A DNA stretch of 64,000 nt, from positions 20,254,814-20,318,813 of the forward strand of contig CM119269.1 of the NCBI GenBank assembly GCA_051294375.1, in the 5' to 3' direction. This DNA comes from Paraspadella gotoi (Eukaryota > Chaetognatha). Shown here in pieces: positions 11,074 through 27,100 of this stretch (the first letter of the stretch is position 1; every line of letters begins with the position of its first letter). A program made the translations under genes and the position numbers. The notes beneath the pieces were generated by a model. That model did not search any database. It saw only the letters and a program-made list of their open reading frames with translations, and was not told where the DNA came from.

Positions 11074-13502
11074 TCAGTGCAGCCCGGTGACCTTAGTGAT
11101 CCAGGACATGTAGTAAGCGACGTTACTATAAATTCCCGGCCTGAACCTCTGGGCGCATCCCATGCCCCAGGAAACCACGCCCACGACCGTCACGTGGTTA
11201 TCTTTTATCGACACCAGAGGGCCGCCGCTGTCGCCCTGACACGTGTCAACCCCTCCGTTCATGGAGCCCGCGCAGAACATTCCTAGAGAGTAAATATGAA
11301 TATTTAGGTATATTCACGTATTCCTTTAAAGCTTTTGTTACTATTCCACAAACTGTCGAAAAAAGGTCACAAACATGTGAACACTCTTTAAATAAAATAA
11401 TATCCAATAGGTGTCGGAACTGTACGAGTTACGACCATCGCTAGAGTTCGAGTTCCTGAAGACAAATGATTAACATCCAATTCTTCAAATGAATGAGTAT
11501 TATTGAGTGAGTAATATTATGTTTTCCCTTTCAGAAAAAAAAAAATGATTATGAGAATATTCCAAAAATGATAAAAAAAACAATTTTGCAATACTTTTGT
11601 TTAGTTTAGTTCAAAATTAAGACGTTAGTGCATTTTAGTTTGGTTTGAATCGCAATTCTCCCTAGCTGTTTTAATGTCATTTGTGTACTCTGTCCAATTC
11701 CATAAAAATGCAAATACAAATGACAAGAAGAAAACTATTAATTTGTACCTGGTTTGATCAATCCGTGGTATTTGCTCACGCAGAGATCCTGGTCGACGAC
11801 TGGTATGCCGACGGCTTTAGTATTGTGCCGATTCACCGGGCTCTTTGTCGAAAATTTCTTATTATGGAAATAAAATCATCTGTTATTATGATAAATTTAT
11901 ACCCTCACTCAATTCAAATTTAAATCAATCTGCCCTCCAACGTTTATTTTATTTATATAATGGGTTCAGTCGAAAATATTATGTATTTATTTATTTTTGT
12001 CGGTTGACAGTTAATTGAATTATTATTTCAACTTTGCACAGCGGATATTTTAGGACCCACTATCTTATCCGAGGATAAGGTTTCTCAGTCGCATCTTCTT
12101 CGTCCAATGTACCGCCCTTTAAAACCGATAGATGGCCAAGAAAAGCCCAAGATGACTTATTATTCAAAAGAGTTTTCAACGGCCGACGATATACCCATTT
12201 CACATACCTCCAGAGAAGATAATGTGCCCAACAATAGACGCCGCACAATGTACAATCAATAATTGAATATAATTGAATATTTGAAATAATCTTCACTTAT
12301 CTTCACTTATCTTTTGGACACGAGAGTCACTTACTAAACCCTTAAACTTACTTTTCGGATTGATTTCACCCCATCCGGAGACAATGACGGGACTTCCGGC
12401 GTCGTAGAAGCTCGTATCGGTAGGGTCCGGCAGGCATGCCGGTTGGACGTTCGGTGTCCAACTTAGAGGCGTCTTCAGGCGCAGCAGAGCAATGTCGTTT
12501 TCGTTCGAGTCCTTGAACAAAGAGTTTACTGAGATCAGTTTTAGCGTGCTCTTAAAGAAATTGTCGGATGTTTTCATTTTTATGATACATGTGTCTCCCT
12601 ACTCTCTATGTCGTGGTCTTCCGCAATATTATATTATTTTATTTTATTCACTTTTATTAACCTCGTTGTAATCAGGATGCAGAATAAAGTCTGCGATTTC
12701 TCGGTGCTGTTCCGTTCCTTCCTCCCTCTCCAAGTCATGTTCTCCGGCGATGATGAAGAACTTGAAATATTCTGACCAAAGATAAATATTTTTAATAACT
12801 TTCATTCCATTTATACAAGAGAACCTGAAATAAAAAAAAATATTAATAATTTATTTATTTATCAATTAATTAAGCAAGTAATTAAATTCGAAGGTTCATT
12901 TTTTTTTCTTCATCAATCGAATTCATTTCATTTATTTTATTTAATCTTTTCGTTATTAATTCTTTTAATCAATTTCGCCCAACGGCATATTTGCGATCAC
13001 CACTTACTGATATCGAAAATGCAGTGAGCAGCAGTGAGAATCCAGTGAGAATTGATGATAGTTCCGCCACAGTTGTGAAGGTCACCCGACAACCGAGTCC
13101 GCCATTGGTAGCTGATCTGAAGGAGAGTGAAAGCTGTGAAGAATATTGAAGAATTACTATTTACACGCATATATATATATATATATCTATATACGTAAGA
13201 CTAAGAGAACATAAATTAACATAAAAGCGGGCTTTTCCGTGATTTATTTTCAAATATAATTTTGAATCATAATGGATAATTTAATAAGCTTTGGCTATGA
13301 ATAGAATATTTTAAATGACAATCCGTTCTACCATTTTTACCTGCCAGGGGTAAGCCCCTTTCGTCGCTTCCTCCCCACCGACGATCCAATGTTTCGATCC
13401 GAAGAGATCCTGTTGTTTGAATCTCTTTCCGCAGGAGGCCGCGAGAGTCGACGTCGAGTACGACAAAAGGGCAAAGAGCGCGAAACAGACGTTGCTAAGC
13501 AT
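11074..13502 (-). CDS. Trypsin-like serine protease 1 (S1 family), complete
   Basis: Six exons read on the minus strand: 13341-13502, 13008-13116, 12662-12771, 12335-12511, 11749-11842 and 11074-11282. All phases match and give 286 residues. The order is a hydrophobic signal peptide (about residues 1-22), a short propeptide, the mature N-terminus IVGG (40-43), TAAHC with catalytic His85, NDIALL with Asp133, and GDSGGP with Ser236. Asp230 lies six residues before the serine at the S1-pocket position, predicting cleavage after Lys or Arg. It is a secreted endopeptidase. The residue before IVGG is Trp, not Lys or Arg, which is unusual. The gene is followed in the same orientation by protease 2, so the pair arose by tandem duplication. 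Function beyond proteolysis (digestion, clotting or immunity) cannot be read here. Confidence 0.93.
12042..12262 (+). CDS. Possible terminal exon of an unknown gene, nested in protease 1 intron 4
   Basis: On the strand opposite the protease, an AG acceptor after a pyrimidine-rich stretch (ttatttcaactttgcacag) precedes an open frame of 72 codons ending in TAA. The encoded segment is hydrophilic, with varied amino acids rather than low complexity, and includes [15 protein letters not shown] and [13 protein letters not shown]. The same interval at 2684-2911 is broken by three one-base indels, so the frame is open in only one of two copies. I do not recognise the protein and found no upstream exons. 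It may be chance. Confidence 0.25.
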
Positions 13503-13853
13503 TTCGTCTTTCGCAATCGGTAATATATATGGAGAAAAAAAATATATATTGACAAATCTTCGTTAAATGTTAATAAAATTTACAACAATTAAATTCACAA
13601 TACGTAAATGATGAGTCCGTAATAATGAAGAGTAATGAAGATTCTAACTTTGCATGTCCATCTTTGATCTCTTTAAAAAAAAAAAACCGCTGCTGACAGA
13701 GAAACCGATTGACAAATGATTTGACCTATAGACGAAAATATAGAATGACGAACGAACAGATATTTTCAAAATCGCCCTAATTTGCAAACAACAACTTTCG
13801 TTCAAAGATTAAACCTTCACTGCATCACACATTATCTGTTCCCCATCTCTCCT

Positions 13854-16973
<3,120 letters not shown>

Positions 16974-18261
16974 GTCTGAAAATATGCATAGAGAGACGAA
17001 AAAATCGAATTCAATAACGATATTAGTAATATTGTTATTGAATTCGATTATTACCATTATTCGATTATTACCGTTATTACCATTAACTGTTGTTATCATG
17101 AATCGTTTTTTCTACGCGATTTCAATCGTAAATATGTCAATGTTATATTCATACAAAATGCATCGATACAAAATACAATATGAAAATTGTCGGTATCGCC
17201 CGGCTTTCCCTCTGAAGCAAAGAAAATTGAAACCGTCAGCCTCACTCGGTTTCGTTGATTTTGGTCGGTCGTTTTCTTAAAGGTGACTGACCTTCGACCT
17301 TCGTAAGGATCGAGCTCATAATCACAGGAATTAAAGATGGAAAAAAAAAGGGAAAGTCAAAAAAAAAAAAAAAATGTTATATAGGCAGTTACTAGACATT
17401 GTGTGTGATTTCTCTCTTTTTCGTTACTCGAAAAAAAAAAAGGGGATATCCTTAATAAATGGAATTTTGTAGTTTCGCAGTGAATGCCAATTAATGCCTG
17501 ACACCGACCATTCTAAAGAGAATAGTGTCAGCCTTTAAGCTAATCTTGTGCGACAGAAACAATGAAGCTTCTGAAGGAGCTGCAGCTGAAGTGAAAGAAT
17601 CGTTTCCCACGTGTCGGACAGTTGGTCGGTCTGTCAGTCTTTCGGTAAATCGATTATCGTCCTTCGGTCGGTCGGTCGGTCGTTCAGTCCGTCATGTAAT
17701 CTCTCTCAATTAATTCTCTCGAATCAATGAATTTTTCCTTCATCAGTTCGATACACCAATTACCACTGAACTCAAGAGTTAAAACTGTAGCTTTTGACAT
17801 ATCCATAGTACGAGTGAATTCGAATTGTCAATACTAGCTCCGGACGAAACGTTTGACAAGGCGAAGAATGTCACCGGTTCACCGACTCTAGAGGTCAGAG
17901 ACTGAAAGGAGAAAAGGAACTTGTACCAATTGAAAAGACACACAATCAAATTCTTGTCTTCCATTCTTATTCAAGATTATCATCAACTCTCACTGTCATT
18001 CGCCTCAACGAAATATTGTATTGTAAAGAAAATGAAAAGAAATACACAATGATAATCGGATTTTTCCTCCCACAGTGTCCCGAGGGTATGATAGTGGTTA
18101 TATTACACTAGTCTATTATTTTAGTCTGTTTTTTTTATCTGCGTATCAGTCTCTAATACTCCCATTTTATTTTAATTATTTCTTTCGCACACTTCCTGTC
18201 TGAACGTCTTCGTCTTCGTCTCACTTTTTATATAATTTAATCAATTTTAAATTTTTCCCCG
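16974..18261. other. Upstream region of protease 2, no gene seen
   Basis: Mixed AT-rich sequence with A-runs at 17340-17374 and 17430-17441 and a short (GGTC)n stretch near 17664-17688. I found no splice-compatible coding exon and no clear TATA box. Confidence 0.6.
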
Positions 18262-20182
18262 TCTCTGTTATCTTTTTTGTACTTCTCTCGTTTTTTTCTC
18301 CTTTCTTTCTCTCCATATACTCCTCTTTTGTCTCACTTTCTCTGTTATCTTTTTTGTACTTCTCTCGTTTTCTCTTTCTCTTCTCTCTATACTCCTCTTT
18401 GTCTCACTTTCTCTGTTATCTTTTTGTACTTCTCTCGTTTTCTCTTCTTTCTCTCTCATACTCCTCTTTGTCTCACTTTCTCTGTTATCTTTTTTGTACT
18501 TCTCTCGTTTTCTCTTTCTTTCTCTCTATACTCCTCTCTTGTCTCACTTTCTCTGTTATCTTTTTTGTACTTCTCTCGTTTTTCTCTTTCTTTCTCTCTA
18601 TCACTCCTCTTTGTCTCACTTTCTCTGTTATCTTTTTTGTACTTCTCTCGTTTCTTTCTTTCTTCTCTCTATACTCCTCTTTGTCTCACTTTCTCTGTTA
18701 TCTTTTTTGTACTTCTCTCGTTTCTCTCTTTCTTTCTCTCTATTACTCCTCTCTTGTCTCACTTTCTCTGTTATCTTTTTTGTACTTCTCTCTGTTTTCT
18801 CTCTTCTTTCTTCTCTCTATACTCCTCTTGTCTCACTTTCTCTGTTATCTTTTTTGTACTTCTCTCGTTTTCTCTTTCTTTCTCCCTTCTACTCCTCTTT
18901 GTCTCACTTTCTCTGTTATCTTTTTTGTACTTCTCTCGTGTTTCTCTTTCTTTCTCTCTCTCTCATACTCCTCATTTCTGCTCTTCACTTTCTCTGTTAT
19001 CTTTTTTGTACTTCTCTCGTTTTCTCTTTCTTTCTCTCTTTACTCCTCTTTGTCTCACTTTCTCTGTTATCTTTTTTGTGTACTTCTCTCGTTTCTCTTC
19101 TTTTCTCTCCCTCTACTCCTCTTTGTCTCACTTTCTCTGTTATCTTTTTTGTACTTCTCTCGTTTTTCTCTTTCTTTCTCCTCTACTCCTCTTTGTCTCA
19201 CTTTCTCTGTTATCTTTTTTGTACTTCTCTCGTTTTCTCTTTCTTTCTCCCTCTAACTCCTCTTTGTCTCACTTTCTCTGTTATCTTTTTTGTACTTCTC
19301 TCGTTTTCCTTTCTTTCTCCTCTACTCCTCTTTGTCTCACTTTCTCTTTATCTTTTTTGTACTTCTTCTCGTTTTCTCTTTCTTTCTCCCTCTACTCCTC
19401 TTTGTCTCGCTTTCTCTGTTATCTTTTTGTACTTCTCTCGTTTTCTCTTTCTTTTCCTCTCTACTCCTCTTTGTCTCACTTTCTCTGTTATCTTTTTTGT
19501 ACTTCTCTCGTTTTCCTTTCTTTCTCCCTCTACTCCTTTGTCTCACTTTCTCTGTTATGCTTTTTGTACTTCTCTCTTTTCTCTTTCTTTCTCCCTCTAC
19601 TCCTCTTTGTCTCACCTTTCTCTCGTTATCTTTTTTGTACTTCTCTCTCGTTTTTCTTTCTTTCTCCCTCTACTCCTCTTTGTCTCACTTTCTCTGTTAT
19701 CTTTTTTGTACTCTCGTTTTCTTCTTTCTTTCTCTCAACTTCCTCTTGTCTCACTTTCTCTGTTATCTTTTTTGTACTTCTCTCTTTCTCTCTTTCGTCT
19801 CCTCTACTCCTCTTTGTCTCCTTTCTCTGTTATCTTTTTGTACTTCTCTTTGTTCTCTTGTCTTTCTCCTCTACCCTCTTTGTCTCACTTTCTCTGTTAT
19901 CTTTTTTGTACTTCTCTCCGTTTTCGTCTTTCTTTCTCCTCTAACTCCTCTTTGTCTCACTTTCTCTGTTATCTTTTTTACTTCTCTATTTTCTCTTTCG
20001 TTCTTCTCTATACTCTCTTTGCTTCTCACTTTCTCTGTTACTTTTTATGACTTCTCTCGTTTTCTCTTTCTTTCTCTCTATACTCCTCTTTGTCTCACTT
20101 TCTCTGTTATATTTTTTGTACTTCTCTATTTTTCTCTTTCTTTCTCTCTATACTCCTCTTTGTCTCACTTTCTCTCCCTCAC
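18262..20182. repeat. Pyrimidine-rich minisatellite, about 70-bp unit, about 27 copies
   Basis: Each unit carries gttatcttttttgtacttct, a ctcgttttctctttctttct stretch and ctcctctttgtctcactttc. Units differ by small indels. Nearly all bases on the plus strand are T or C, giving very long low-complexity open frames in all three plus frames, which I reject as genes. Confidence 0.97.
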
Positions 20183-20996
20183 TTTTTAACCCACTCGACG
20201 TCTCTCTCTCTCCTACTCGAGCAAGAAGTCGATGTTGCCGGCATAAGCATTAAAAAAAAAAAAAGACTAGTTTTCACTCTACTTTTTATTGAGAGATTAT
20301 TATTCTCATTCAAATCGGAAACCTTAAATCTATTTGCCGAGGGATGAGACGAGCGTATCTCTCTCTGCCCCGAAGTCCTTTGTCAAAAATGGCGAAGACC
20401 GACCGGCTCGTTTCTCTCCTCAACAAAATATATCAGTTCATGAACAACCATGTATATCGTAATTGATTTTTTTTTTCACTTCCCTACGTTTCTTCTCTCT
20501 ATTTTACTGACGCATTTTTATTCTACTGAATAGTTTATTCCTACAACTTTCTTTAACTTTTTAGTTGTTATTTTTATTACGTAATTTATACTGTAAATAT
20601 CTAAACTTTGTATTTTTTTCCCCCGTTTCTACTGATTAAATTTTTTTCTCCTTTAAACTTAAGCCTTATCTTCCCCCTCCCCCACAGCGATCGATTCTTC
20701 CCATTTTTTTTCGCAATAAAATCTTCGGTTAGTTTCCTCATTCCTCAGTCGTCATTTTTTTTTCTTTCTCTCTTACTCCATTTACTAAGCACTTGACCTT
20801 TTTTTTATTTTTGTTTTTTTTATTTGCTATTTATTGTTTTAATTTAATCTATGAATTTTCTAATCATTTAGCATTTTATTTTGTCATCTTTTATTTTATC
20901 TTTTATTTTATCATCTTATTTATATTGTAGTATTTCTTAGATAATTTAATATCAAATCTTTTTTTTGTTTTTAATTAAAGATGTTTTCCCAGATTT

Positions 20997-20998
<2 letters not shown>

Positions 20999-21046
<48 letters not shown>
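20999..21046. repeat. (TC)n microsatellite upstream of the sushi gene start
   Basis: About 24 ct units end 58 bp before the proposed ATG at 21104, in the probable 5' untranslated region. GA/CT tracts near starts can bind GAGA-type factors; a regulatory role is inference. Confidence 0.9.
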
Positions 21047-21053
<7 letters not shown>

Positions 21054-21103
21054 TTTGTCATTGCCCCAACCTCATCTTTTTTTAACAAAAACAAAAGATC
21101 GAA

Positions 21104-24100
21104 ATGGGTCTCGTCTTCGTCCTTATTTCGTGCTGCTGCGTCCTGCTGTCCTGCGGCGTCGGCGTCGTCGTCTCGACTTCCGCCGAGTGCGCAGCCAACC
21201 CTCACCTGACGTCTCCGACAGAGTGCACCAACTTGCAGGTGGGAACAAGTGAGGCTTGTGACTGGTGAAGTGATAGGAAACTTATTCGAACAAGCATCAA
21301 TAGAGGAAGACGACGGAAGTGAGTTAAATATGTCAGAGAGAGAGAGAGAGAGAGATTAATGATAAATGATACAACAACGGACCTGAGAGAGAGACAGAGA
21401 GACAGAGAGACAGAGAGACAGAGAGAATATTTAAAGAAAGAGAGAATGATATGATACCACATTCGTCGTCCTAAATCTTGTGTTTTGTGATTTTTTCGCA
21501 AGCTCCGAAATAATCAATAATAATTAATATAGTTATCTATTTTCAATACTCGACGACATTTACAAAATTCTACGGAAATTACAAAGAAATATACATATAT
21601 ATAAAAAAAAATAAAAATTAGGATTGGAAAATTTTACTCTCGGACTCGTTGCCAATATACCGAGTCTGGCGGAATCAGCGGCTGGGTGTCGTGATCCACG
21701 GTGCCCAACGCCCGCGCTGCCAAATATAAAAAAAGATTGGAGGGTGTGACTTAAGTACTNNNNNNNNNNNNNNNNNNNNNAAAAAGATTGGAGGGTGTGA
21801 CTTAAGTACTTTCCTTTTTTCGCTTTATTTCTCTTTCATAATATTTTAACGTCATTCGATTACCGACGATCTCTTTTTCTTCTTTTGTTTTTCTTTGTTG
21901 TTTGTTTGTTTGTTTGTTTGTTTGTTTGTTTGTNNNNNNNNNNNNNNNNNNNNNNNNNCAACAATGTCGGATCTTGTATAGCCTACAATAATTAAGCGGT
22001 AATCTGCATCAGATGATAAATCACAATATTTTTTAATTTTTTTAAACTGTGCATGATTTTTCCACGCACATAATTTTTCAACTCATCATTTTTTCAATTT
22101 ACATCAATTTTACAATTTGCATGCTTTTTTAACTTGCATCATTTTTCAACTGCATCATTTTTTCAACTTGCATCATTTTTCAATTGCATCATTTTGTTTC
22201 AAACTTGCATCAGTTTTCAAACTTGCATCATTTTTTCAACTTGCATAATTTTTTCAACTTTGCTCATTTTTTCAACTTGCATTTCATTTTTTTCAACTTG
22301 CATCATTTTTTTTCAACTTGCATATTTTTTTCAACTTGCATCATTTTTTCAACTTGCATCATTTTTCAACTGCAAAGGTTGTTTTCAACTTGCATAAATT
22401 TTTCAACTTGTATCATTTTTTCAACTGCAAAATTTTTTCAACTTGCATAATTTTTTCACTTTCTATAATTTTTTCAACTTGCATAATTTTTTTCAACTTG
22501 CATAATTTTTTCAACTTGCATAATTTTCAACTGCATATTTTTTTCCAAACTTGCATATTTTTTTTCAAACTTGCATATTTTTTTCAAGCTTGCATATTTC
22601 AACTTGCCATAATTTTTTTCAACTTGCATATTTTTTTTCAACTTGCATAATTGTTTTGCAACTGCATAATTGTTCAACTTTGCATAATTTTTCAAACTTG
22701 CATATTTTTTCAACTTGCATAATTTTTTTAAATATCATTTTTCAAAAAATGAAATTAATATTAACCATTTATTAGTAAATCATAAATAAAAAAATTCAAG
22801 TTAAATGTGACTTATGTTTTTGTTCATTTAAACTCATTCGCCACTGCACAATTGGCCGCTCAAACTTTATATCTAGCTTCTTCACACACTTTCCTTTTCA
22901 ATTATTATTCCAATTATGGATAATTCGGAGTAATTTATGGGTTAAAATAAGTAACATTGCAGGGACTAACAAGGATCGTTGAAAGCAAAAATCAAATAAA
23001 TGTGACTCATATTTTATTTATTAAATTCATTTCGCACTCGTACTGTTTCCACCGAAACTTTGTATCAGCTTGCGTCACACACTTCCTAACCACACACAAA
23101 ATTTCAACTCAATCTATCCATCCAATTAGGATTAATTAGAGTATTTATTGGTTAAAATAAAAAAAAATTTTAGTAAATGCAACTTATGTTTTTTCCATTT
23201 AATCTCTATTTCCACTCGCACGATCCATTCGAAACTTTATGATCCAGCTTCATCTCACACTGTCCTACCAACACACAAAAATTTCATTCCAATCCAACAG
23301 CCAATCACGAGTTATTGGAGCTTTTTGCTAAGATGGGACGGATGGACGATTGATTGACTAATTAATTAATTATTGATAATTATTTGATTTATTATACTTC
23401 CTTCATTTACATTTAATATAAAAGGAAAAAGAAGCATAGATCAATCTAGTGAAACAGGTTTGTTTGTTTTTTCCATTTTAAACTCATTTCCACTCAAACG
23501 ATTCTCATCCAAAATTGATTTCCAGCTCAATCACACACTTTCCTACCCAAATACCAAAATTTCAAGTCAATCGCCCCATCCACTCTAGAGTAATTGCTGC
23601 TCAAATAGTGAAATTTATTTTTTTATTTTTTCAATTTAAACTCATTTCACTCGGACAAAATTCATCGAAACTTCATAATACAGCTCAATCACACCCACTT
23701 GTCCTACCCACACACAAAATTTCATTCCAATCCGTCCATCCAAGTCACGAGTAATTGGTGTTTTTGATTAAGGTGGGAACGGACGAGGACGGAACGGACG
23801 GACGACAAGACAGGTGACGACGGACATCGATTTTTTGGCATAATTTAGTCATAATTGCGGATTTTCTGCATGATATAAAGTTAGGCCCGGACAATATTGA
23901 GGGGGCGACCGACGGACGACAAAGTGAATATAGAGTCGGGTTTCTGATAAGCATATCCGACTAAAAATACTGAATTATAGAAAAATCAGTCTATCCAGCT
24001 TTTAAATCAATAAAGGTAGATCAAAATTAAAGATACCATGTAGAATTAAAGAATTTGTCAGAAGGCATGTTGGAAGTAATTATTAGAAGATTATTAGCCA

Positions 24101-27100
24101 TTTTAACTTAGTTTTTTCCAATCATTTTTATTGGTTCAATCATTATATTTAATGGGTTATTTATTTGAAAAGATATATTTTAGGCATTTTTAAATTTTAT
24201 TTTGATTATTGATAAATGTAAAGATGGTTAGGCTTAATTCTTATGTTACAATATTCTTATATAATATTCTTCTTCAAAATTCCAAGAGGCTTTCAAAATG
24301 AGTATTAAACAATAATATCTTTTTATCTAAAAGTTTTTAAAAAAATATTTAAAAGTGAGACAAAAAGATTGAATAAAAAACTTAAATTTTTAAAATGAAA
24401 CACGATTTTAAGACAACTTTTCTTTCCCTCATTGCTAAGTAAATCATAACCAATTAATATGAATTGCATACATAAATTATTAGTATCTTTTACTACACGA
24501 AAAATTTCAGATTAAAAATCTTTGCACATTTGCAAATGACGATAATTTATTTTGACGGCGGGCTGTGTGTTCACCTTGTATACCTTGTAAGATGGTTGAT
24601 TCGCTGTTCTAGAGGCGTTCCTGTGCAAGATTGTATATCCCTGCGCAAAGATTTTTTCCTGTCAAATATCTTCCTTGTACTTCAAATTCATCCTGTGCAA
24701 ATTTCATTCCTGTACAAAATTGAATTCCTGTGCAAATTCATTCCATGTCAAAATTCATTCGGCTTACAAATTCATTCCCTGTGCAATTCATTCCTGTACA
24801 TAAATATCAATTTCCTGTGCAATTATTCATTACTGTACAAATCATTCCTGCTGCTAAATTTCATTCTGTGATAAATTCATTCTCTGTGGGTGCTAATATT
24901 CTTCCAATATAATGTATTCCTGTACAAATTAATTTCTGTTGCAAATTATTTCTTTTAAAAATTGTATTCCTACATGTCCAATCATTCTTGCTGAAAGAAT
25001 TCGATTTCTTGCTACAAATAGCATCTCTTTGTTGCATATGCATTACTGTTTGCATTAATATTAATTCTTGTCTAATATATGTTGTTTCAACCTACCTAGC
25101 AATTATGATGTTTTACTTGTGCGCATAATTTAATATCTTAGTATTTGGCACAGACTTCTATTATCCTTTAGTATTGACAATAAGAATATACTCTTATTGA
25201 CATATAATTTTATAAGTCTAATGTATATCACTACATGACGTATTCAGTCACCGCGGAATGCCAGGCTTGTTACCCACCCCTTTATTGCACACTTAAAGTC
25301 CTAGAATTCAGGGTATAGAGATAATTAGCAGCTACATCATTGTACAATAATGCACTCTACCGTGGACCAAAGTTTGTAGAAATCCTCGTGACCAAATGAC
25401 TTGTTTACTCGTAGACAATACACATTCCTGAATGCAAGAGTATGTCCTTGCAGCAATGCTATTCCTCTGCAATTCCTTAGACAGCATGCAAGTAGATATT
25501 CCCAATCATTTTACAATACTGATTATATTCTGCGTGCTTTAATGATCCTAGTCGCTGTAACTTAATATGTGAAGTTATTTCCAATAGTGTGTAAATTTGT
25601 CTAGTTTGATAGCAATAAATGCGTTTTCCTGATTTGACAAATAGATCCTGTAGCAAATTTCTCCTCCGGTGTCGCAAAAATGTTTTCCATGGCATAATAC
25701 ATTACCTAGTTGAGCATAATTATTTTATAGTGCCAAAGTGTTATAATCACATACTGTGTAGTTTCAAAACAATTGTATTCCTGTATTGAACCTGAATTGC
25801 GCGTATTAACCTCTCGGTGTGCGCTAACAAAATGCCCTAAATTTCCTGGCTAAACATGTAATTCCAGTGCCAAATTACTCGTTGTTCTTCGTAAGACTGC
25901 TTTACCCCCGTAATGCATCTATAACTATCATTCTCTATTATTTGATGAAAACTGTCAACCCCCTCGTACAAAACAATCTCTTATTTACTGAGCCACACTC
26001 CTCATTATGTTTCTGGTACTAAATCCTTTTAAATCTCCCTCATTGACCATTTCACTATGCACGACTTATGTCATTAATTTGTTCACTAGCTGCAAATTTC
26101 ATTCCTGTGCAAATTCGTATCCTGTTGCCATAAATTATTCTCCACCAGTAAACCACCAAATTCCCATTCGTTAAGCGATAATTTTAATCTGTGCAAATCA
26201 ATCCTGTGACAAAAAATTTCTTATCCATTACCAAATGTATCCTGTACCATATTATAACTATTACGCCTGTACTACAAATTATATTCTGTCTCCAAAAATG
26301 TATTCCTGAGTGCAAATACATATTTATCTCGTAAAAAAATATCTTTGCCAATGCATCAATTCATTCTGCTGCAACGAAGGATATTTGCAAGAAAATATGG
26401 TTGTCAGCACACGAAAATGAATTGCAACTGAGAATGAATTGTAGCACACGAAAGAATAATGAATGTGATCTTACAAGGTGTGAAAATTAGCTAAGATTTT
26501 TCTTCTTAAAAATACGGGAATGAAATTTGCACGGAGGATAAATAGACAATTCTCACATTAGTGAATTTGGACACCCTGTAGTTAAGGAATACTGAATTTA
26601 GAAGCACAGAGGTATTGGGCCAAAATTTTTTGCAAACTATAGGAAGGAATTTAAGCGACACAGAAATGAGATAGATTTCATATTAGAAAACCACGTAACA
26701 TATAATGATTTCAATAATTAATAAGTTATCATTTGCTACAGAATTATTCTCAGATGTGTCGAGAGCGAGTGTAGTTTAGCAGTATAGGTTATCAGTTGAC
26801 ACAGATAATGTATAGTACAAGTTTGTCTAGAATAGAAATAAAAATTGCTCGACCAGCTCAGGGATGTAAAATTTGGTCATCAGAAATAGTCTTTAGAGTA
26901 CTGAGGAATAAATATTTTTGAAACAAGGAGATGCCACCATTGCACAGGATACTTATTATACTACATTGTGGATACTGCAATTCAGTTCGAAAGTGGGTAC
27001 TTTGCAACTAGAATGAATTTTTCGCATCATGAACTTCAATATGCCAAGAAATTTATATTCATCTGAATTTTGCACATAAGAGTGACAAATTCATTTGTTA

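Noticed and set aside
18277-20189. Open frames up to 555 codons, Ser/Leu/Phe-rich
   Set aside because: They come from the pyrimidine minisatellite, which lacks stop codons by composition in all three plus frames.
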